This document shows positions 1 to 7,733 of a DNA stretch of 26,808 bases, piece after piece. The DNA lies in assembly GCA_964387485.1 (NCBI GenBank), contig CAYLWV010000014.1, positions 1-26,808 of the forward strand. The letters run 5' to 3'. This stretch comes from Fluviibacter sp964387485 (GTDB lineage: Bacteria > Pseudomonadota > Gammaproteobacteria > Burkholderiales > Rhodocyclaceae). The notes beneath the pieces are model-generated. The model made no database searches. It was not told the origin of the DNA and saw nothing but the letters and a program-made list of their open reading frames with translations. The translations under genes were made by a program, and so were the position numbers. Numbering within the stretch: position 1 is the first letter of the stretch; each line of letters starts with the position of its first letter.

Positions 1-968
1 AGCTCCAGGCGCTTCCATTCATGATCTGCCGCGATACCGATCCGGATCAGGGATTCGTCGCGAAACAGTCGAACCAGAATCCCCTGCCGGGCCAAATGCT
101 CGAACAGCCCTGCCGCATCGGCCAGCTGCAAGGTGCTGAATAGGCCCGTTGATTTTACCGGCGCCTCGGGGCGGATGGTATGGGTGATCAGCAATTTCAG
201 GCGGATGCCCGCATCACGGATATGGGTGATCTGGTTGCGTTGCCAGGTCGTGTTTGCCAGCGCCGCTTGCGCAGCCCATCGGGCAGGTCCACTGATGGCC
301 CACGGGCCCAGTGCGTCGGCCAGACGCTGCCGCAGTAGCTGATTGGCAAAAACAAAACCGACACGGGCACCGGCCAGACCAAAAAACTTACCCAGCGATC
401 GGAACGTCACCAACCGGGGTGCGGCATCGGTTCCCGCTACAGGCGTGACACTGGATTCTGGATAGACATCACCATAAGCTTCGTCTACGAGCAACCAGCC
501 TTCGCGTTGATTCAAACGTGCGGCAGCGGCGAGTAGCGCAGTGGGCGGATAATGCGTTGCGGTCGGATTGTTCGGATTACAGAGGAGCACAACCTGCGCG
601 CCGCTCTCAACGGCAGCATCAAGCGTGTTGACGATGCACACCTCGTGGCCGGCATGCCGCCAGGCGGCGATGTGTTCGTTGTACGTCGGGCCAACGATTG
701 CAACCTGTGAAATGGCAAACAACGCCGGGAGCTGCTGAATTGCTGCCTGACTACCGGCAGTCGCCAGTAACGCAGGGTTGCCGTAATAACTGGCGGCTAC
801 GGTATCCAGCTCGTCTTCGGGTTCGGGTAACCGATGCCAGGCAGTTTTCGGAATTTCAGGTACCGGATAGAGCCATGGGCTGATCCCGGTCGAGAGATCC
901 ACCCATTGGTCCAGAGGAATGCCGAAGCGCTGTGCGGCGGCACGTAAACGACCACCGTGTTCAAGCAT
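1..968 (-). CDS. cobD: L-threonine-O-3-phosphate decarboxylase (CobD; called CobC in the Pseudomonas denitrificans nomenclature), C-terminus cut by window edge
   Basis: This PLP enzyme makes (R)-1-amino-2-propanol phosphate, the linker of the cobalamin nucleotide loop, in the cytoplasm. I translated it by hand: it opens MLEHGGRLRAAAQRFG and is open to the left edge (322 codons; the family is about 330 aa, so roughly ten residues are missing). Fold-type I aminotransferase marks are visible: GSQAAIQQL near residues 72-80, NPNNP at 131-135, DEAY at 162-165 and the PLP lysine K194 in SLGKFFGLAGARVG. The class also contains histidinol-phosphate aminotransferase, but the cobalamin neighbours and the N-terminal HGG...DLSTGISP pattern favour CobD. 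Its ATG overlaps the bluB stop by 8 nt (ATGCTTGA), implying translational coupling. The symbol follows Salmonella usage, so as not to clash with the phosphatase cobC at 4875. Confidence 0.88.
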   Translation of the reverse strand, partial: MLEHGGRLRAAAQRFGIPLDQWVDLSTGISPWLYPVPEIPKTAWHRLPEPEDELDTVAASYYGNPALLATAGSQAAIQQLPALFAISQVAIVGPTYNEHIAAWRHAGHEVCIVNTLDAAVESGAQVVLLCNPNNPTATHYPPTALLAAAARLNQREGWLLVDEAYGDVYPESSVTPVAGTDAAPRLVTFRSLGKFFGLAGARVGFVFANQLLRQRLADALGPWAISGPARWAAQAALANTTWQRNQITHIRDAGIRLKLLITHTIRPEAPVKSTGLFSTLQLADAAGLFEHLARQGILVRLFRDESLIRIGIAADHEWKRLE

Positions 969-1698
969 AGCCGTACTGTTGTCTCAGCGCCTGGTAGGTA
1001 TCTGCCAACGGATCATGCTCGCCCCCGGTTTGTCCCCAGGTATCGTGAAATACCAGGTCTTCGAGGGGGAGCCGGGAAAGCCAACCCGCTTTTTCCAGCT
1101 CTGGCCGGTCCAGAAACTCACTGACGTAGCCGAGGCACAAATAGGCAATCGGTACGATATTTTCAGGAATGCCTAGAGCCGCTTTCAGTTCATGCTGGTG
1201 AAAGATGCTGACCCAGCCCACGCCAATGCCTTCTGCTCGCGCGGCCAGCCAGAGGTTCTGTACGGCACATACGGTACTGTAGAGATCCATTTCCTTCATG
1301 TGGGTCCGGCCCAAAACGGTTTGCCCGGTGCGTTCCCGATCACAGGTGATGCACAGATTAATGGGTGCGTCGAGAATCCCTTCCAGCTTCAGGCGGCTGT
1401 ACAGATCCTTGCGCTCATCCTTAAACTGGGTACGCGCTTCCTCATTGGCCTTGCGAAACAGGGTCTGAATTCGCGCTTTGGTCTCTACCGAACGGATCAA
1501 CAGAAAATTCCAGGGCTGCATGAACCCCACTGATGGGGCATGGTGCGCGGCCATCAGCAGCCGGCCGAGTACATCATCCGGAATCGTTTTCGGAAGGAAC
1601 TGGCTACGCACATCACGGCGCGAAAAAATAGCCTGATAAACCGCATCTCGGGCAGCATCTGGAAACGGTTGGCTGGGAAGTGCGTCGGAAGTCGTCAT
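961..1698 (-). CDS. bluB: 5,6-dimethylbenzimidazole synthase BluB
   Basis: BluB is a flavin-destroying nitroreductase-fold enzyme that uses O2 to turn FMNH2 into 5,6-dimethylbenzimidazole (DMB), the lower ligand of cobalamin. From the chosen ATG the protein is 245 aa. Family marks are SRRDVRSQF near residues 26-34, AAHHAPSVGFMQPWNF near 50-65, DLYSTVCAVQNLWLAARAEG near 138-157 and GVGWVSIF. An in-frame start exists at 1794, but the 32 extra residues are low-complexity and would run into the divergent cobQ leader, so I prefer the ATG at 1698, which sits just before the conserved domain. A clear Shine-Dalgarno is lacking. The gene is first of a leftward pair with cobD. DMB is the substrate of CobT, encoded in the facing operon, so the two arms serve one pathway. 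Needing O2, it implies aerobic or microaerobic B12 completion. Confidence 0.93.
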   Translation of the reverse strand: MTTSDALPSQPFPDAARDAVYQAIFSRRDVRSQFLPKTIPDDVLGRLLMAAHHAPSVGFMQPWNFLLIRSVETKARIQTLFRKANEEARTQFKDERKDLYSRLKLEGILDAPINLCITCDRERTGQTVLGRTHMKEMDLYSTVCAVQNLWLAARAEGIGVGWVSIFHQHELKAALGIPENIVPIAYLCLGYVSEFLDRPELEKAGWLSRLPLEDLVFHDTWGQTGGEHDPLADTYQALRQQYGYA

Positions 1699-1795
1699 GG
1701 CGCCGTAAATACCTGTCAGGCATGGGATAATAAACGAATAAGGCGTTGTAATTACGGTTGCAGGCGCCTCTTTTTTATTGTCAGGATTGTCCAAT
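1699..1795. promoter_or_regulatory. Divergent intergenic region between bluB and cobQ
   Basis: These 97 bp separate two outward-facing cobalamin operons and must hold both promoters. The middle is AT-rich (around 1727-1760 and a T-run at 1771-1776). I see no convincing -35/-10 pair on either strand, only weak partial matches. An 8-bp palindrome AGGCGCCT lies at 1762-1769. I found no B12-box or other cobalamin-riboswitch signature, and the spacer is too short for a full one (about 200 nt). A candidate ribosome site AGGA lies at 1783-1786, 9 nt before the cobQ ATG. Confidence 0.45.
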
Positions 1796-3268
1796 ATGTC
1801 ATGCGCCTCCCTGATGGTTCAGGGCACCACCTCCGACGCCGGAAAATCGACGCTGGTTGCGGCCATGTGCCGGATCCTGCTGCGTCGTGGTGTGCGTGTT
1901 GCACCATTCAAGCCACAGAACATGGCGCTGAACTCGGCAGTGACCGAAGATGGCGGCGAAATCGGCCGCGCCCAGGCATTACAAGCCTATGCCTGCGGTC
2001 TGGCACCCCACACAGACTTCAATCCTGTGCTGCTCAAACCGACCACCGATCGTCAAGCCCAGGTCATCATTCAGGGGAAGGTCGCGGCAGATCTCAACGC
2101 CAAGGATTACCATGCCTATAAACCTCGTGCCATGGGTGCGGTACTGGATTCCTGGAAGCGCCTGGTCAGCCGATTCGAGGCTGTTCTGGTCGAGGGTGCC
2201 GGTTCCCCGGCTGAAATTAATTTGCGGGATCGGGATATCGCCAACATGGGTTTTGCCGAGGCCGTGGATTGTCCGGTGATTCTGGTCGCAGATATTGATC
2301 GGGGCGGCGTTTTCGCGCATCTGGTCGGCACGCTGGATCTGCTCTCTCCGAGCGAACAGGCACGCATCAAAGGCTTTGTGATTAATCGTTTTCGCGGGGA
2401 TATCGGGCTGCTTGAACCCGGCTTGCATTGGCTTGAGGAACGAACCGGAAAGCCGGTGCTGGGTGTATTACCTTATCTACATGGGTTGTTTCTTGATGCA
2501 GAAGACGCCATTGCCAGTGGCCAGGAGCTATCTGGCCAAGCGCGCCTTAAGGTCATTGCACCCGCGTACCCCCGGGTTTCCAATCACAATGATCTGGATC
2601 CGTTGCGGTTACATCCCGAAGTGGATTTTGAGTGGATCGGCCCCAATCAGGTAATACCTCCAGCCGATTTGATGGTCTTGCCGGGCTCAAAAGCCGTCCG
2701 TGCTGATCTTGCATGGTTACGCTCGCAAGGGTGGGACAAAGCCATCGAACGACATTTGCGCTATGGCGGTAAGGTTCTCGGCATCTGCGGAGGTTTCCAG
2801 ATGCTAGGGCAGGTGTTGCATGATCCACAAGGGCTGGAAGGCACCGCTGGTACTTCAGCAGGGTTAGGCTGGTTGCAAATAGAGACCACGCTGGCATCGG
2901 AAAAGCAGCTCAGAAACGTCCGCGGCACACTTTGTTTGCCCGGCGAACCTCGTATGACGGGTTATGAAATCCATCTCGGCATCAGCGAAGGTACAGATAT
3001 GGCCCGCCCTCTGGTGCGCATAGATGATGACCGCAGAGATGGGGCCCTGTCGGAAGACGGGCAAGTTGCCGGCACTTATTGCCATGGTGTTTTTGACCAA
3101 CCTGAGGCGCTGGCGGCATTGCTGACCTGGGCGGGTTGCGCAGAAACCACTACCGTGGATTTTGTCGCACGCCGTGAAGCAGATCTCAATCGCCTGGCCG
3201 ACGCCGTTGAGCAAAGCCTGGATTGGCAAACCATTGAACAGATTCTGCAGGAAAGCCATCGTGCGTGA
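1796..3268 (+). CDS. cobQ: Cobyric acid synthase (glutamine-hydrolysing) CobQ
   Basis: CobQ (CbiP) amidates the b, d, e and g carboxylates of adenosylcobyrinate a,c-diamide using glutamine and ATP. The 490-aa length fits the family. The N-terminal dethiobiotin-synthetase-like ATPase begins MVQGTTSDAGKST (residues 7-19), followed by PFKPQNMALNSAV and GGEIGRAQ. The C-terminal glutamine amidotransferase has the nucleophile C331 in GICGGFQMLG and the TYCHGVFD histidine H430; GYEIHLG (389-395) is the usual pre-active-site motif. A TTG in frame at 1778 was rejected: AGGA stands 9 nt before the ATG at 1796, and the conserved domain starts within seven residues. It is first in a rightward operon, and its last 8 nt overlap cobU. 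Confidence 0.96.
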   Translation: MSCASLMVQGTTSDAGKSTLVAAMCRILLRRGVRVAPFKPQNMALNSAVTEDGGEIGRAQALQAYACGLAPHTDFNPVLLKPTTDRQAQVIIQGKVAADLNAKDYHAYKPRAMGAVLDSWKRLVSRFEAVLVEGAGSPAEINLRDRDIANMGFAEAVDCPVILVADIDRGGVFAHLVGTLDLLSPSEQARIKGFVINRFRGDIGLLEPGLHWLEERTGKPVLGVLPYLHGLFLDAEDAIASGQELSGQARLKVIAPAYPRVSNHNDLDPLRLHPEVDFEWIGPNQVIPPADLMVLPGSKAVRADLAWLRSQGWDKAIERHLRYGGKVLGICGGFQMLGQVLHDPQGLEGTAGTSAGLGWLQIETTLASEKQLRNVRGTLCLPGEPRMTGYEIHLGISEGTDMARPLVRIDDDRRDGALSEDGQVAGTYCHGVFDQPEALAALLTWAGCAETTTVDFVARREADLNRLADAVEQSLDWQTIEQILQESHRA

Positions 3269-3818
3269 ATTGATTCTGGGTGGTGCCCGTAGCGGTAAAA
3301 GTCGTCTGGCTGAAAGCCGGGCTGCCGGATATGAAGCAAACGGCCTGTCGGTCATTTATATCGCCACTGCCGAGGCATGGGATGAGGAAATGGCCGAACG
3401 GCTGGCGCACCACCGGACAAGTCGTCCGGCGCACTGGATGACCGTCGAGGAGCCGCTGGCACTGGCAGCGACACTGCAAGCCCATGCCAGCGACCATACC
3501 TGTCTCATCGTGGACTGTCTAACGCTCTGGCTGTCTGCGTTGGTTTTCAAGGGACGGGCGGGCGCTCAGTTGGAGGGCGGCGAACGGATCACCTGTGACC
3601 AATTCTGGGGCGAACGACAGGCGCTCCTCGATGTCTTGCCAGGGCTGCCGGGCGAAATCATTCTGGTCAGCAACGAAATTGGTTCGGGCGTGGTGCCGGA
3701 AAACCGGCTGGCACGACGTTTTGCCGATGAGCAGGGACGGCTCAACCAGGATGTGGCCGCACTTTGCGAGCGCGTTACATTATCAATCGCCGGGCTGCCA
3801 CTCCGCCTACGTGGTTAA
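3261..3818 (+). CDS. cobU: Adenosylcobinamide kinase / adenosylcobinamide-phosphate guanylyltransferase CobU (CobP)
   Basis: This bifunctional enzyme phosphorylates adenosylcobinamide and then transfers GMP to give AdoCbi-GDP, the partner of alpha-ribazole in nucleotide-loop assembly. At 185 aa it has normal length. The P-loop is GGARSGKS (residues 7-14); the guanylylated histidine is probably H50 in HHRTSRPAHW; IVDCLTLWL (83-91) is Walker-B-like; and NEIGSGVVPENRLARRFADE is the family signature. I chose the GTG at 3261 because homologues start right before RELILGGARSG and GCAGGAAAG gives a ribosome site about 7 nt upstream. A longer in-frame reading from 3162 lies wholly inside cobQ. The start overlaps the cobQ stop (GTGCGTGA). 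Confidence 0.95.
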   Translation: MRELILGGARSGKSRLAESRAAGYEANGLSVIYIATAEAWDEEMAERLAHHRTSRPAHWMTVEEPLALAATLQAHASDHTCLIVDCLTLWLSALVFKGRAGAQLEGGERITCDQFWGERQALLDVLPGLPGEIILVSNEIGSGVVPENRLARRFADEQGRLNQDVAALCERVTLSIAGLPLRLRG

Positions 3819-3831
3819 TTTCAGGAAAATT

Positions 3832-4869
3832 ATGCGACTGTTTAACATCCAACCAACTGCGGACGATTTGGCACAAGAACTACAAGCCAAGATTGATGGA
3901 AAAACCAAACCGCTGGGCGCATTGGGTCAATTGGAATCACTCGCCAAGCAAATTGGCCTGATTCAGAAAACGGCATCACCCAGGCTCACGTCACCGCAAA
4001 TGCTGGTTTTTGCCGGAGACCATGGCGCTGCCAAAGCCGGTGTCTCCGCGTATCCGCAGGACGTCACCTGGCAAATGGTCGAGAATTTTCTGGCCGGTGG
4101 CGCCGCCATCAATGTCTTTACCCGCACCTATGGCCTACCGCTTTCTGTCGTGGATTGTGGTGTCGCCCATGAATTTGGCCCGCGACCGGGGCTGATTGAT
4201 TGCAAGCTGGGTGCCGGCACAGAGAATTATCTCGAAGTGCCCGCGATGACGCCGGCGCAATGCCATCAGGCCATTGAAAACGGTGCGGCACTGGTTGCCG
4301 GCTACGCAGACAAGGGCTGCAACGTCATCGGGTTGGGTGAAATGGGCATCGGGAATACAGCCTCGGCGAGTTTATTGACGCATTGTTTAAGTGGTCAGTC
4401 ACTGGATGTGTGCGTGGGACGCGGCACGGGTCTGGACGATGCCGGTTTAATCCGCAAACAACAGTTACTCGCCAAAGCTTTAGAACGCACCGGCGAAATG
4501 ACAGATCCGGCAGAAGCCTTGCGAGAGTTCGGTGGCTTTGAAATTGCCACCATGGTTGGTGTGATTCTCGCTGCTGCCGAACGGCGTATGGTCGTACTGA
4601 TTGACGGCTTTGTGGTGGGCGCTGCAGCGCTGGTTGCCTGCCATCTCTACCCTGCTGTCCGAGATTATTGTGTGTATTGCCACCGCTCCGCAGAGGCGGG
4701 GCATCGGATACAACTTGCTGCCATGAATGCAGCGCCGTTGCTAGATCTGGATATGCGGTTGGGTGAAGGTACAGGCGTGGCGCTGGCCTGGCCTCTGGTA
4801 CAGGCCAGCGTTGCCTTTATCAACGAGATGGCCAGCTTTGCCTCGGCTGGCGTATCGGAAAAAGCCTGA
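3832..4869 (+). CDS. cobT: Nicotinate-nucleotide--dimethylbenzimidazole phosphoribosyltransferase CobT
   Basis: CobT moves the phosphoribosyl group of nicotinate mononucleotide onto DMB, giving alpha-ribazole 5'-phosphate. The 345-aa protein has the typical N-terminal KTKPLGALGQLE (24-35), FAGDHGAAKAGVSAYP (60-75), GLGEMGIGNTASA (167-179) and the C-terminal RLGEGTGVALA with the presumed catalytic glutamate E312. The ATG at 3832 has AGGA six nt upstream (3823-3826). In this frame an open reading continues upstream to 3595, but that part is the out-of-frame shadow of cobU. It lies 13 bp after cobU and 5 bp before cobC. Its substrate DMB would come from BluB on the facing strand. In many genomes cobS follows cobT; here cobC does. 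Confidence 0.96.
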   Translation: MRLFNIQPTADDLAQELQAKIDGKTKPLGALGQLESLAKQIGLIQKTASPRLTSPQMLVFAGDHGAAKAGVSAYPQDVTWQMVENFLAGGAAINVFTRTYGLPLSVVDCGVAHEFGPRPGLIDCKLGAGTENYLEVPAMTPAQCHQAIENGAALVAGYADKGCNVIGLGEMGIGNTASASLLTHCLSGQSLDVCVGRGTGLDDAGLIRKQQLLAKALERTGEMTDPAEALREFGGFEIATMVGVILAAAERRMVVLIDGFVVGAAALVACHLYPAVRDYCVYCHRSAEAGHRIQLAAMNAAPLLDLDMRLGEGTGVALAWPLVQASVAFINEMASFASAGVSEKA

Positions 4870-4874
4870 CACCC

Positions 4875-5444
4875 ATGCTGCGACTCTGGCTGATCCGACA
4901 TTTCCCACCAGCGGTGCCGCCTGGGGTGTGTTACGGCCAGACCGATCTTCCGTTGCTAACGCCACTGCTCGAACAATCTGGGGCGTTGGACAGGCTATGC
5001 GAACAGTTGCCGGCTAACATGGCATCGCTTCCCGTTTTTTCCAGCCCTTTGCAGCGCTGTGCTGAACTGGCCGCCCAGCTGCATCCTGCACCAATCATCG
5101 ATGCCCGATTGCAGGAACTGGATTTCGGCGACTGGGAGCTACAAACCTGGGACGCCATTGGCCCCACTGCACTCGATGATTGGGCGGCGGATATCGCTGG
5201 CTTCCGTCCGCCACAAGGCGAGACCGGATACGAGCTGCAACAGCGGGTGCTCGCCTGGCTACACGACATTGCGATCAATGATGCCGAGATGGTTGTGGTC
5301 ACGCACGCCGGGGTTATGCGTGCTTTGCAGGCCTATCATCAGCAATTACAGGCCCATCAATGGCTTTCACTGCGTTATGACTATGGCCAGGTGCTCTGCC
5401 TGGATTTCTCTGCCGAGCAAATCCGGGCGACCTCGGTACAATAG
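4875..5444 (+). CDS. cobC: Alpha-ribazole phosphatase, histidine phosphatase family (CobC)
   Basis: The enzyme removes the 5'-phosphate from alpha-ribazole phosphate (or from adenosylcobalamin phosphate), finishing the nucleotide loop. It is a 189-aa phosphoglycerate-mutase-like protein: the catalytic arginine-histidine pair is R8-H9 in LWLIRHF, SSPLQRC (56-62) supplies the second arginine, LQELDFGDWE (79-88) the acid, and VVTHAGVMRAL (141-151) the second histidine H144. The usual RHG has become RHF, a change seen in CobC-type members. Sequence alone cannot separate it from other small histidine phosphatases; its position 5 bp after cobT gives the specific call. A good Shine-Dalgarno is not visible, so coupling to cobT translation is likely. 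Confidence 0.87.
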   Translation: MLRLWLIRHFPPAVPPGVCYGQTDLPLLTPLLEQSGALDRLCEQLPANMASLPVFSSPLQRCAELAAQLHPAPIIDARLQELDFGDWELQTWDAIGPTALDDWAADIAGFRPPQGETGYELQQRVLAWLHDIAINDAEMVVVTHAGVMRALQAYHQQLQAHQWLSLRYDYGQVLCLDFSAEQIRATSVQ

Positions 5445-5448
5445 CGCC

Positions 5449-6591
5449 ATGCCTGCTGACGCCATTTCTCTTCCTCAAGTGCGCCGGGTCCTGGTGACCA
5501 AGCTGCGCCATCACGGTGACGTACTCCTTGCCTCGCCCGTATTAACGGCGCTCAAAGCCGCTGCACCGCAGATCGAGATTGATGCACTCGTCTACGCGGA
5601 TACCGCAGACATGCTGTTGGAGCACCCCGCGCTGGCACAGTTACACGGTATTGATCGTGGTTGGAAAAAACTCGGACTGCTCGGCCAGGGTTCGGCAGAG
5701 TGGGCGCTGTTTAGCCAGATGAAAGCGCGTCAGTACGATCTGATCATTCACCTGACAGAGCATCCACGCGGCGCCTGGCTATCGCGCCTGCTTAAACCCC
5801 GCTGGTCGGTGGCTCCCCGGGTCAATGGCCGCGGTCGCTTCTGGAAACAGAGCTTCACGCATTTCGTTTCCTCCATCATGGGCAGTGGTCGTCGCCATGT
5901 GGTTGAGCAGAACCTGGATGCCTTACGCCGTCTGGGTATTCAACCCGCCGCCGACCGCCGCCATCTGACGCTGGTACCTGGTGCGGACGCCGACGCGCAT
6001 ATCGCGGTGCGGCTGCAATCACTGGGGCTGAAGCCAGGTGGTTTTGTCCATTTGCACCCGCCGTCGCGCTGGCACTTCAAATGCTGGACGGCCGAAGGCT
6101 GGGCAGAAATCATTATCCGCATCCGGGCCGCAGGCTGGCCGGTATTGTTGACCGCCGCCCCAGGCGACAAAGAGGGACAACTGATTGACCGGATTCAGCA
6201 GGTATTGGCCGCGCGCGGCGAAGCACCCGCGCTCAGTCTGGCCGGTGCGTTATCGCTGAAGGAGCTCGGTGCCCTGACCGGACAGGCCAAATTATTTGCC
6301 GGCGTGGATTCGGCCCCGATGCATATCGCCGCCGCCATGCGGACGCCGGTGGTGGCGCTGTTCGGCCCATCGGGTGAAGGCCACTGGGGCCCCTGGGGCC
6401 AGCCTCGTGAAGGCGTGCATCATGTGGTTACCCGCAGTGCGCAGTTTAATTGCCGACCTTGTGGATTAGACGGTTGCGGTGGCGGCAAGGTCAGCGAGTG
6501 CCTGACCAGTATCACACCGGACGAGGTCTGGTCGGCGATGGTGCCGCTACTGTGCGTGAGCTTAGCGTCAATCAGCCCAGAAAATCACTGA
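5449..6591 (+). CDS. Glycosyltransferase family 9 protein, LPS heptosyltransferase III-like (WaaQ/RfaQ)
   Basis: A 380-aa GT-B glycosyltransferase of the ADP-heptose:LPS heptosyltransferase family, acting at the inner face of the cytoplasmic membrane on the lipopolysaccharide core. The acceptor-side motif KLRHHGDVLLASPVLTALK spans residues 18-36. The donor side shows LHPPSRWHFKCWTAEGWA (202-219), FAGVDSAPMHIAAAM (283-297) and ALFGPSGEGHWGPWG. A cysteine cluster (C335, C338, C343, C351), typical of this subgroup, follows. It begins 4 nt after the cobC stop, so it is the last gene of the cobalamin transcript although it has no evident part in that pathway. Its last 20 nt overlap the 3' end of the convergent yqjK-like gene. 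The exact sugar and acceptor cannot be read from sequence. Confidence 0.85.
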   Translation: MPADAISLPQVRRVLVTKLRHHGDVLLASPVLTALKAAAPQIEIDALVYADTADMLLEHPALAQLHGIDRGWKKLGLLGQGSAEWALFSQMKARQYDLIIHLTEHPRGAWLSRLLKPRWSVAPRVNGRGRFWKQSFTHFVSSIMGSGRRHVVEQNLDALRRLGIQPAADRRHLTLVPGADADAHIAVRLQSLGLKPGGFVHLHPPSRWHFKCWTAEGWAEIIIRIRAAGWPVLLTAAPGDKEGQLIDRIQQVLAARGEAPALSLAGALSLKELGALTGQAKLFAGVDSAPMHIAAAMRTPVVALFGPSGEGHWGPWGQPREGVHHVVTRSAQFNCRPCGLDGCGGGKVSECLTSITPDEVWSAMVPLLCVSLASISPENH

Positions 6592-6877
6592 GCTTACGGC
6601 GTGCCAGACGCCAGGTGCGCCACCCCAGAAACCCGTTTTTTGCCAGCCTGATCGCCCCTTTCGGGCGCCAGATGATGAGTACGAACAAGCCCAAACCAAC
6701 AGCCAGTGGATTAGCCCTTAGCCAGCGCCGTGTGCGTTCGGCACCATCCATGGCCTGATCCGCAACGTTGAGCATATTACCCACGGGCACAAGCACAGTA
6801 CGAAGGTCATTGCGTTGTTGCGAGATGCGCTCCAGCAATCGACCTCGCCGAATCGCACGCGCGTTAATCGCCGACAT
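6572..6877 (-). CDS. yqjK: YqjK-like small membrane protein
   Basis: A 101-aa protein with a basic, helical N-terminal half (RAIRRGRLLERISQQRNDL, residues 7-25), one hydrophobic segment at about 56-70 (NPLAVGLGLFVLIIW) and a basic tail ending WRLARRKLSDFLG. It is third in the order yqjD-yqjE-yqjK seen in E. coli and many Betaproteobacteria, which supports the name more than its divergent sequence does. The ATG at 6877 overlaps the end of yqjE by 14 nt. The same frame stays open upstream to 7081, but those residues lie inside yqjE and are proline/arginine-rich nonsense. The 3' end overlaps the heptosyltransferase gene tail-to-tail. Function unknown. Confidence 0.72.
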   Translation of the reverse strand: MSAINARAIRRGRLLERISQQRNDLRTVLVPVGNMLNVADQAMDGAERTRRWLRANPLAVGLGLFVLIIWRPKGAIRLAKNGFLGWRTWRLARRKLSDFLG

Positions 6878-7319
6878 AATTGCTGGTATCGCGAATGTGG
6901 GTAGCGTTTTGGGAGGCCTCTGCAGCGCGAGCCGCTGTAGGTGTCGGCTCCGATGTTGCCACAGGTGGCCGCAAGGCGGCACGATCTGTCTGCAGGGCCT
7001 GCAGGCTGTCCGAGAAAATATTGGCACCGGCCTGGGCATGTTTGCGGGCACGCCAGATGGCCACGAGTGCCAGTAAGGCAAACAGTGCCGTGGCCATGCC
7101 GAGAATCAACAGGCGCTGCTCCCAGTAAGCCACGACTAACCAAGCCAGCAGGGTAACAACCGCAACGCCGGAAAAAAACACCGCAACTGCGGTGAGCGCA
7201 AAAAGCGCAATCAGATGATCACGGGCATCAGCCAGTTCCAGCCCAAGCAATTCGAGACGGGTTTGCACCACCCCGAGTAGCTGTCGAACATGATCGCGGG
7301 CTGTATTAAATAATGACAT
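6864..7319 (-). CDS. yqjE: YqjE-type phage-holin-family (Holin-X) inner-membrane protein
   Basis: A 151-aa protein of the Holin-X/YqjE family. The start MSLFNTARDHVRQLLGVVQTR is an amphipathic segment, followed by LELLGLELADARDHL, then two adjacent membrane helices at about 37-65 and 71-90 with a short turn (YWEQR), and an alanine/proline-rich cytoplasmic tail. Despite the family name there is no phage context. In E. coli YqjE accompanies the ribosome-associated membrane protein YqjD. I took the ATG at 7319; the longer reading from 7403 would overlap yqjD and adds arginine/glycine-rich sequence unlike the family. It lies 17 bp downstream of yqjD and overlaps yqjK. Confidence 0.83.
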   Translation of the reverse strand: MSLFNTARDHVRQLLGVVQTRLELLGLELADARDHLIALFALTAVAVFFSGVAVVTLLAWLVVAYWEQRLLILGMATALFALLALVAIWRARKHAQAGANIFSDSLQALQTDRAALRPPVATSEPTPTAARAAEASQNATHIRDTSNYVGD

Positions 7320-7336
7320 CCGATTGCGCCTGCCGA

Positions 7337-7645
7337 TTAACGACGGCCGATCAGCACACCCAGGGCCAGGCCCAGTGCCGCTGCAATACCGACGGCTTTC
7401 CACGGCTCGGCATGCACAAAATCATCGGTTGCATGAGCAGCGGCTTTGGCTTTTTCCGTGGCGAAGACCTGAGCATCGACAAGCGCGACTTTGGCATCTT
7501 GCAGACGCTTTTCCAAACGGCTACGCAGCTCGGTGACCTTCTCACCAGCCTGGCCGGCGGTGGCACGCAGCAGTTCTTCGGTATCAGCAACCACCAGTTT
7601 CAGATCGGCAACCAGTTTTTCTTTGGAGGCAGCGGTGTTCGACAT
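7337..7645 (-). CDS. yqjD: YqjD/ElaB family (DUF883) membrane-anchored protein
   Basis: A 102-aa DUF883 protein. Residues 1-75 form a charged, heptad-like helix (KLVADLKLVVADTEELLRAT, then GEKVTELRSRLEKRLQDAK), and a single C-terminal membrane anchor ends GIAAALGLALGVLIGRR (86-102), the family hallmark. E. coli YqjD and ElaB are C-tail-anchored inner-membrane proteins that bind ribosomes in stationary phase and are RpoS-controlled; the same role here is inference. AGGA stands about 6 nt before the ATG at 7645. It is first of the leftward yqjD-yqjE-yqjK set. Confidence 0.9.
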   Translation of the reverse strand: MSNTAASKEKLVADLKLVVADTEELLRATAGQAGEKVTELRSRLEKRLQDAKVALVDAQVFATEKAKAAAHATDDFVHAEPWKAVGIAAALGLALGVLIGRR

Positions 7646-7697
7646 GTGAATCCTTTCAAAGTGTGTTCACGAGGGGATATTGTGCAACCCTCGACTT

Positions 7698-7726
7698 AGC
7701 CTACGCTTAAGGTTACTTTCTTGCAA
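7698..7726 (-). promoter_or_regulatory. Possible promoter for yqjD-yqjE-yqjK
   Basis: On the minus strand, TTGCAA (7726-7721) is followed after 17 nt by TAGGCT (7703-7698), leaving a leader of about 50 nt before yqjD. The -10 match is poor (3 of 6 bases), so this is only a candidate. The spacing is right, and it lies in the 88-bp spacer between xthA and yqjD. Confidence 0.25.
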
Positions 7727-7733
7727 TCGTGAA

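Noticed and set aside
1699..1794. Longer bluB reading from 1794 (32 extra residues)
   Set aside because: The extension is low-complexity, unlike the family, and would occupy the divergent promoter region and overlap the cobQ start.
1540..2121. 193-codon rightward frame spanning the bluB 5' end and cobQ start
   Set aside because: It crosses two certain genes on opposite strands and translates to arginine/cysteine-rich sequence with no family resemblance.
3162..3260. Upstream start for cobU
   Set aside because: This stretch is inside cobQ in another frame; homologues begin just before RELILGGARSG, and the GTG at 3261 has a proper ribosome site.
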